Shown piece by piece: positions 59,830-64,000 of a stretch of DNA of 64,000 nt (its first letter is position 1; each line of letters opens with the position of its first letter). The position numbers and the translations under genes are program-made. The stretch comes from Oscillospiraceae bacterium. Lineage in GTDB: Bacteria; Bacillota; Clostridia; Oscillospirales; Ruminococcaceae. The DNA is taken from the NCBI GenBank assembly GCA_017848055.1, contig JAGALZ010000006.1:62001-126000 (forward strand), given 5' to 3'. The notes beneath the pieces are model-generated. The model worked only from the letters and a program-made list of their open reading frames with translations. It did not search any database and was not told the origin of the DNA.

Positions 59830-61764
59830 CTATTCAAGCTCAAAGGCACCGGTATAGAGCTGGTAGTAGGTACCCTTCTGAGCAATCAGGTCGTCGTGGT
59901 TGCCACGCTCGATAATTCTGCCGTGGTCGAGAACCATAATGACATCGGAATTCTTAACCGTCGAGAGTCTGTGTGCGATAACAAAAACAGTTCTGCCCTC
60001 CATAAGAGCGTCCATACCCTTCTGCACGATTGCCTCGGTACGGGTGTCAATTGAGGAAGTAGCCTCGTCAAGAATCATAACAGGCGGGTCTGCAACTGCC
60101 GCACGGGCAATTGCAATGAGCTGACGCTGTCCCTGCGAGAGGTTGGAGCCGTTGTTTGAAAGCTCGGTGTCGTAACCCTCAGGAAGACGTGTGATAAAGT
60201 CATCTGCACCCGCAAGCTTGGCTGCCTCGATGCATTCCTCGTCGGTAGCGTCGAGTCTTCCGTAGCGGATGTTCTCCATAACTGAGCCTGTAAAGAGGTT
60301 TGTTTCCTGGAGAACAATGCCCAGCGAGCGACGAAGGTCGGACTTCTTTATCTTGTTGATGTTGATACCGTCATAGCGGATTTTGCCGTCTGCTATGTCG
60401 TAGAAGCGGTTTATGAGGTTTGTGATGGTTGTCTTTCCTGCACCCGTTGCACCAACAAATGCAACCTTCTGTCCCGGCTTTGCGTAAACAGAAACGTTGT
60501 GCAGAACGTTCTTGCCCTCCTCATAAGCAAAGTCAACGTCGTCGAGTGTAACGTCGCCGAGAAGCTCGGTGTAGGTAATTGTGCCGTCACCGTGCGGATG
60601 CTTCCAAGCCCACTTGTGTGTACGCTCGCCTGACTCTGTGATGTTGCCGTTTTCGTCGGTTTTCGCATTTACAAGTGTAACATAGCCCTCGTCGTCCTCA
60701 GGCTTTTCGTCCATGAGCGAGAATATTCTCTGTGCACCTGCCGATGCCATTACAACCGAGTTTATCTGCTGAGAAACCTGATTGATGTTACCCGAGAACT
60801 GCTTTGTCATAGATAAGAACGGAACTACAATACTTACGTCAAATGCCATTCCCGAAATGCTCAGGTTGCTGACGTTACCGAGTATAAACAGACCGCCTAC
60901 TGTTGCAAGAAGAACATAGAGGATATTACCGATGTTCATATTGATAGGGCCTAAGCAGTTTGCGTATGCATGTGCCTTGTAGCTGTCCTCATAAAGTACG
61001 TCGTTGATTTTGTCAAACTCAGCCTTTGCCTTTTCTTCGTGGCAGAAAACCTTAACGACCTTCTGGCCGTTCATCATTTCCTGGATATAACCCTCGGTCT
61101 TACCTACAGACTGCTGCTGACGAATGAAGAATTTTGCAGAGCCGCCGCCGAATTTTGCCGCAACTATCAGCATACACGAAACACCGACGAGCACAATGAG
61201 GGTCATCCACACGCTGAAATAAATCATTATGCAGAAAACGCAAAATACTATTGTGCCTGCCTGGATAAGTGACGGAAGTGACTGCGAAACGAGCTGACGG
61301 AGAGTGTCGATGTCGTTGGTGTAGTGGGACATAATGTCGCCGTGCTTATGAGTATCAAAATACTTGATAGGAAGCTTCTGCATTCCACCGAACATAGCAC
61401 ATCGCATCTTGCTCAGGAAGCCCTGAGTCATATACGCCATAAGCTGAGTGTAGATTGTGATTGAGATAATCGAAAGGACGTAAAGTCCGATAAGCACAAG
61501 CACCATCGGGATAATCTTTTTGCTTGCGCCTGCCCAGTCGCCTGTATCTACCCATTTCTTTATCTCTTCGATAACGCTCTGGAAGAACAGTGCCGGAACA
61601 GAGGAAGCCACCGCCGAGAACAGTATACAGAAAATTGTTACCGGCAAAAGCACGGGATAGAAGTGAAACAGCATTCCCAGGGCTCTTTTGATTGTCTTTA
61701 TCGGGTTACCCATAGGCTTGGCTCCCATCGGAACGCCCTTTGGTCTTACGTTATTAGGCTTCAT
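59830..61764 (-). CDS. Heterodimeric ABC exporter subunit with consensus ATPase site
   Basis: 644 residues with six helices (~35-330) and an ATPase domain: Walker A GATGAGKTT, signature LSQGQRQLIAIARA, Walker B MILDEATSSID with the catalytic Glu, and HRLSTV switch. ATG 61764 follows AGGAGGTGACGCAG and overlaps the 3' end of the other subunit by 11 nt. Exports drugs, peptides or lipids; the substrate is unknown. An insertion near residue 360-420 (NAKTDENGNITESG) is unusual. Confidence 0.93.
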   Translation of the reverse strand: MKPNNVRPKGVPMGAKPMGNPIKTIKRALGMLFHFYPVLLPVTIFCILFSAVASSVPALFFQSVIEEIKKWVDTGDWAGASKKIIPMVLVLIGLYVLSIISITIYTQLMAYMTQGFLSKMRCAMFGGMQKLPIKYFDTHKHGDIMSHYTNDIDTLRQLVSQSLPSLIQAGTIVFCVFCIMIYFSVWMTLIVLVGVSCMLIVAAKFGGGSAKFFIRQQQSVGKTEGYIQEMMNGQKVVKVFCHEEKAKAEFDKINDVLYEDSYKAHAYANCLGPINMNIGNILYVLLATVGGLFILGNVSNLSISGMAFDVSIVVPFLSMTKQFSGNINQVSQQINSVVMASAGAQRIFSLMDEKPEDDEGYVTLVNAKTDENGNITESGERTHKWAWKHPHGDGTITYTELLGDVTLDDVDFAYEEGKNVLHNVSVYAKPGQKVAFVGATGAGKTTITNLINRFYDIADGKIRYDGININKIKKSDLRRSLGIVLQETNLFTGSVMENIRYGRLDATDEECIEAAKLAGADDFITRLPEGYDTELSNNGSNLSQGQRQLIAIARAAVADPPVMILDEATSSIDTRTEAIVQKGMDALMEGRTVFVIAHRLSTVKNSDVIMVLDHGRIIERGNHDDLIAQKGTYYQLYTGAFELE

Positions 61765-63502
61765 CTGCGTCACCTCCTCCGTAAGTCTGCTGAGTATAAA
61801 CCTCTGCGTAGATTTCGCTGTTTTTCATAAGCTCGTCATGTGTGCCGACAGCCTCGATTGTGCCGTTGTTCATAACGATTATCATATCAGCGTCCATAAC
61901 AGATGAGATACGCTGTGCGATGATGATTTTTGTAGTGTCAGGGATATACTTCTTGAAGCCTGCTCTTATGAATGCGTCGGTCTTGGTATCGACTGCACTT
62001 GTAGAGTCATCGAGAATAAGTATCTTCGGCTTTTTAAGAAGAGCTCTTGCGATACAGAGTCTTTGCTTCTGACCGCCCGATACGTTGGTACCGCCCTGCT
62101 CAATCATTGTGTCATAGCCGTCGGGGAAGGACTCCACGAACTCGTGTGCCTGGGAAAGCTTGCAAGCCTCGATGATTTCCTCGTCGGTTGCGTTTTCGTT
62201 ACCCCAGCGCAGGTTGTCCTTGATGGTACCTGAGAAAAGGAGATTCTTCTGAAGCACCATTGCAACGGAGTTACGAAGTGTATCAATGTCATACTTTCTT
62301 ACATCGACACCGCCGACGGTAAGTGTGCCCTGGGTTACGTCGTAAAGTCTTGGAATAAGCTGAACAAGCGTTGATTTACTCGAACCTGTTGAGCCGATAA
62401 TTCCGACTGTTGCGCCTGACGGGATTTTAAGGTCGATATCTGAAAGTGCAAACTTCTTTGCCTTTTCGGAATACTTGAAGCTTACGTCTGTGAACTCGAT
62501 AGAGCCGTCCTTTACGCTCATAACCGGATTTTCGGGGTTATCGAGCATAGGAACTTCATCGAGCACCTCGCAGATACGCTTTGCTGACTCTGCTGACATA
62601 GTAAGCATTACATAAATCATTGACAGCATCATAAGCTGCATAAGAATCTGCATACCATAGGTAAGCATTGCCTGGAGCTGTCCTACATTGATAGTTGTAC
62701 CGAAGTTTGAAATTATCATCTTTGAGCCGATGATAAGCACAAAAGCCATATTGAAGTAGACGCAAATCTGCATGATAGGAGTGTTGAGAGCAACGATTCT
62801 TTCGGCTCTTGTAAAGTCCTTCTGGATGCTTTCGGAAGCCTTTGTGAACTTATCCTCTTCATACTTTTCTCTTGAGAAGCCCTTTACGACTCTCATAGCT
62901 CTTACGTTTTCTTCAATTGATTCATTGAGTCTGTCGTACTTCTTGAAGACTCTTCTGAATGCAGGCATTGCAAACTTTGCAACAAGCAGAAGTCCGCAGG
63001 TCAAAAACGGAACAACGATAACGAAGGTTGTTGCGAGTGCTCCGCCCATAATATACGCCATAATGATACTGAATATCAGCAAGAGAGGTGCTCTTATTGC
63101 GATTCTTGTAATCATCATAAACGACATCTGAACGTTTGTGATATCGGTTGTCATACGGGTAACAAGCGACGAAGAAGAGAACTTGTCGATATTACCGAAT
63201 GCATACGACTGCACCTTTCCGAACATATCATGTCTTAAATTCTTTGCAAAGCCGGCTGATGCCTTTGCACAGGTAAATGCGGCAATTCCGCCGCAAGCGA
63301 GCGATACAAGAGCGAGTGCTACGAGTATTCCGCCCATTTTCAGAACATAAGAAATTTCCCTGCCGTCCTCAATGCCGTTAACGAGCTTTGCTGTAACAAA
63401 AGGAATAATCGCTTCTATTATAGCTTCGCCTGCGATAAACAGCACTGTAAGAATAGCCGGAAGCTTATATTCTCTTACACATTTTGCTAAAGTCTTAATC
63501 AT
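61754..63502 (-). CDS. Heterodimeric ABC exporter subunit with degenerate ATPase site
   Basis: 582 residues with six helices and ATPase domain: Walker A GSTGSSKST (Ser for the third Gly), signature VSGGQKQRLCIARAL, Walker B ILILDDSTSAVD in which the catalytic Glu is Asp. One degenerate site is usual in heterodimeric exporters such as BmrCD or TM287/288. GGAAGG before ATG, 18 nt after the MarR gene. Confidence 0.93.
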   Translation of the reverse strand: MIKTLAKCVREYKLPAILTVLFIAGEAIIEAIIPFVTAKLVNGIEDGREISYVLKMGGILVALALVSLACGGIAAFTCAKASAGFAKNLRHDMFGKVQSYAFGNIDKFSSSSLVTRMTTDITNVQMSFMMITRIAIRAPLLLIFSIIMAYIMGGALATTFVIVVPFLTCGLLLVAKFAMPAFRRVFKKYDRLNESIEENVRAMRVVKGFSREKYEEDKFTKASESIQKDFTRAERIVALNTPIMQICVYFNMAFVLIIGSKMIISNFGTTINVGQLQAMLTYGMQILMQLMMLSMIYVMLTMSAESAKRICEVLDEVPMLDNPENPVMSVKDGSIEFTDVSFKYSEKAKKFALSDIDLKIPSGATVGIIGSTGSSKSTLVQLIPRLYDVTQGTLTVGGVDVRKYDIDTLRNSVAMVLQKNLLFSGTIKDNLRWGNENATDEEIIEACKLSQAHEFVESFPDGYDTMIEQGGTNVSGGQKQRLCIARALLKKPKILILDDSTSAVDTKTDAFIRAGFKKYIPDTTKIIIAQRISSVMDADMIIVMNNGTIEAVGTHDELMKNSEIYAEVYTQQTYGGGDADEA

Positions 63503-63520
63503 AGGTTTTTCCTTCCGGGG

Positions 63521-63952
63521 TTAATTTTTCATATTATCTCTCATACGGCTTAAATAGTCGCTGAGATTCTCAAGCTCCTTTTCGGTGAAGCCCTTTGTCA
63601 ACTTTCGAACCGCCATCATACGGTCTTCGCCCGCCTTCTGGGCAAGCTCTCTTGATTTCTCAGTAAGCACGAGCTTTTTGAGTCTGTCGTCGCTGGCGAC
63701 CTTTTCTCTGCCGACAAGTCCCTGCTGTTCCATCTGGGCAATCATCTTTGAGGTAGTTGAACGGCTGATGCCAAACTGTTTTTCCAAATCTCTCTGGTAG
63801 ATATCCTTATCTCTGTTTTCGGCAAGATACAGGATAACCCACCCATGGGTACCTGAAACTCTTTCGAACTCCTTTTTAATCTGAGAGTTGTCGAAATGCT
63901 TTTTTATTCCGCACCCGATAGCTCTTAAATCTCTGAGAATTTCTCTTTGCAA
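63521..63952 (-). CDS. MarR-family repressor of the ABC exporter
   Basis: 143 residues with a winged helix: YQRDLEKQFGISRSTTSKMI and LVGREKVASDDRLKKLVLTE (wing). TTG start with GGAGGTG 7 nt upstream. First gene of the three-gene operon, 18 nt before the exporter. MarR regulators of this place usually respond to a compound the exporter handles. Confidence 0.9.
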   Translation of the reverse strand: MQREILRDLRAIGCGIKKHFDNSQIKKEFERVSGTHGWVILYLAENRDKDIYQRDLEKQFGISRSTTSKMIAQMEQQGLVGREKVASDDRLKKLVLTEKSRELAQKAGEDRMMAVRKLTKGFTEKELENLSDYLSRMRDNMKN

Positions 63953-63976
63953 ATCTTTGCACCTCCTTCAAAGAAT

Positions 63977-63990
63977 GTTTCAAAGTGAAC
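63977..63990. promoter_or_regulatory. Candidate MarR operator
   Basis: GTTTCAAAGTGAAC, a near-perfect palindrome 25 nt upstream of the MarR start, with a further half GTTTCA at 63992. Probably autoregulatory. Confidence 0.5.
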
Positions 63991-64000
63991 AGTTTCATAT

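Overview
The window (64 kb, moderate GC, strong Shine-Dalgarno sites, frequent TTG/GTG starts) looks like a chromosome segment of a spore-forming clostridial gut bacterium, most probably Oscillospiraceae (a Ruminococcus or [Eubacterium] siraeum type relative). The pointers are a SpoIID-family protein, a SleB-like hydrolase, dipicolinate synthase genes, a class B sortase, MalFG-type sugar importers with a separate MsmK-like ATPase, a cohesin-like protein and Thr/Ser/Asp-rich secreted proteins. The genus is an inference; there is no 16S gene here.

Layout. 1-12 kb: end of rmuC, a CapA-like lipoprotein, a zinc-ribbon repeat protein, two secreted cell-wall enzymes (SpoIID-like and SleB-like) that share an unusual WWKAG motif, sortase B, pncC/cinA, thiI with its cysteine desulfurase, and a MORN-repeat protein with an L7/L12-like tail. 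12-25.6 kb: a ten-gene minus-strand cluster with two MalFG permease pairs, a 974-residue binding protein, a DUF5696 protein, a Yip1-like membrane protein, an NHL/TPR membrane protein and two LolD-type ATPases. 26-31.6 kb: a PurF-like protein without its glutaminase cysteine, a DUF4830-like protein, a pseudouridine synthase, msmK and an SGNH-hydrolase lipoprotein.

31.7-41 kb is the most remarkable part. dpaA (spoVFA, dipicolinate synthase subunit A) starts behind an exact sigma-K-type promoter and is cut after codon 278. Its last 27 codons lie 7,765 bp away, where their stop overlaps the start of dpaB (ATGA). Joining the two at a shared TCCG restores a canonical 305-residue DpaA. The intervening DNA encodes a large serine recombinase, a LytR-CpsA-Psr protein and a LacI-controlled sugar importer without an ATPase. 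Both ends have the paired half-sites and the 9-nt versus 14-nt spacing expected of attB/attP-derived attL and attR. This is best read as a skin-like sporulation intervening element that must be excised from the mother-cell chromosome to make DPA, or else as an insertion that has disabled dpaA.

41-64 kb: a deaminase/purine nucleoside phosphorylase pair, a PP2C phosphatase, an amidohydrolase, polyphosphate kinase, cardiolipin synthase, a polar amino-acid ABC importer, a small zinc-ribbon/TM2/SPFH membrane cluster, citramalate synthase, a cohesin-like membrane protein, a thioesterase, two tRNA-Ser genes with a duplicated 3' segment, and a MarR-regulated heterodimeric ABC exporter. Five copies of a ~204-bp three-hairpin repeat sit between genes across the window.
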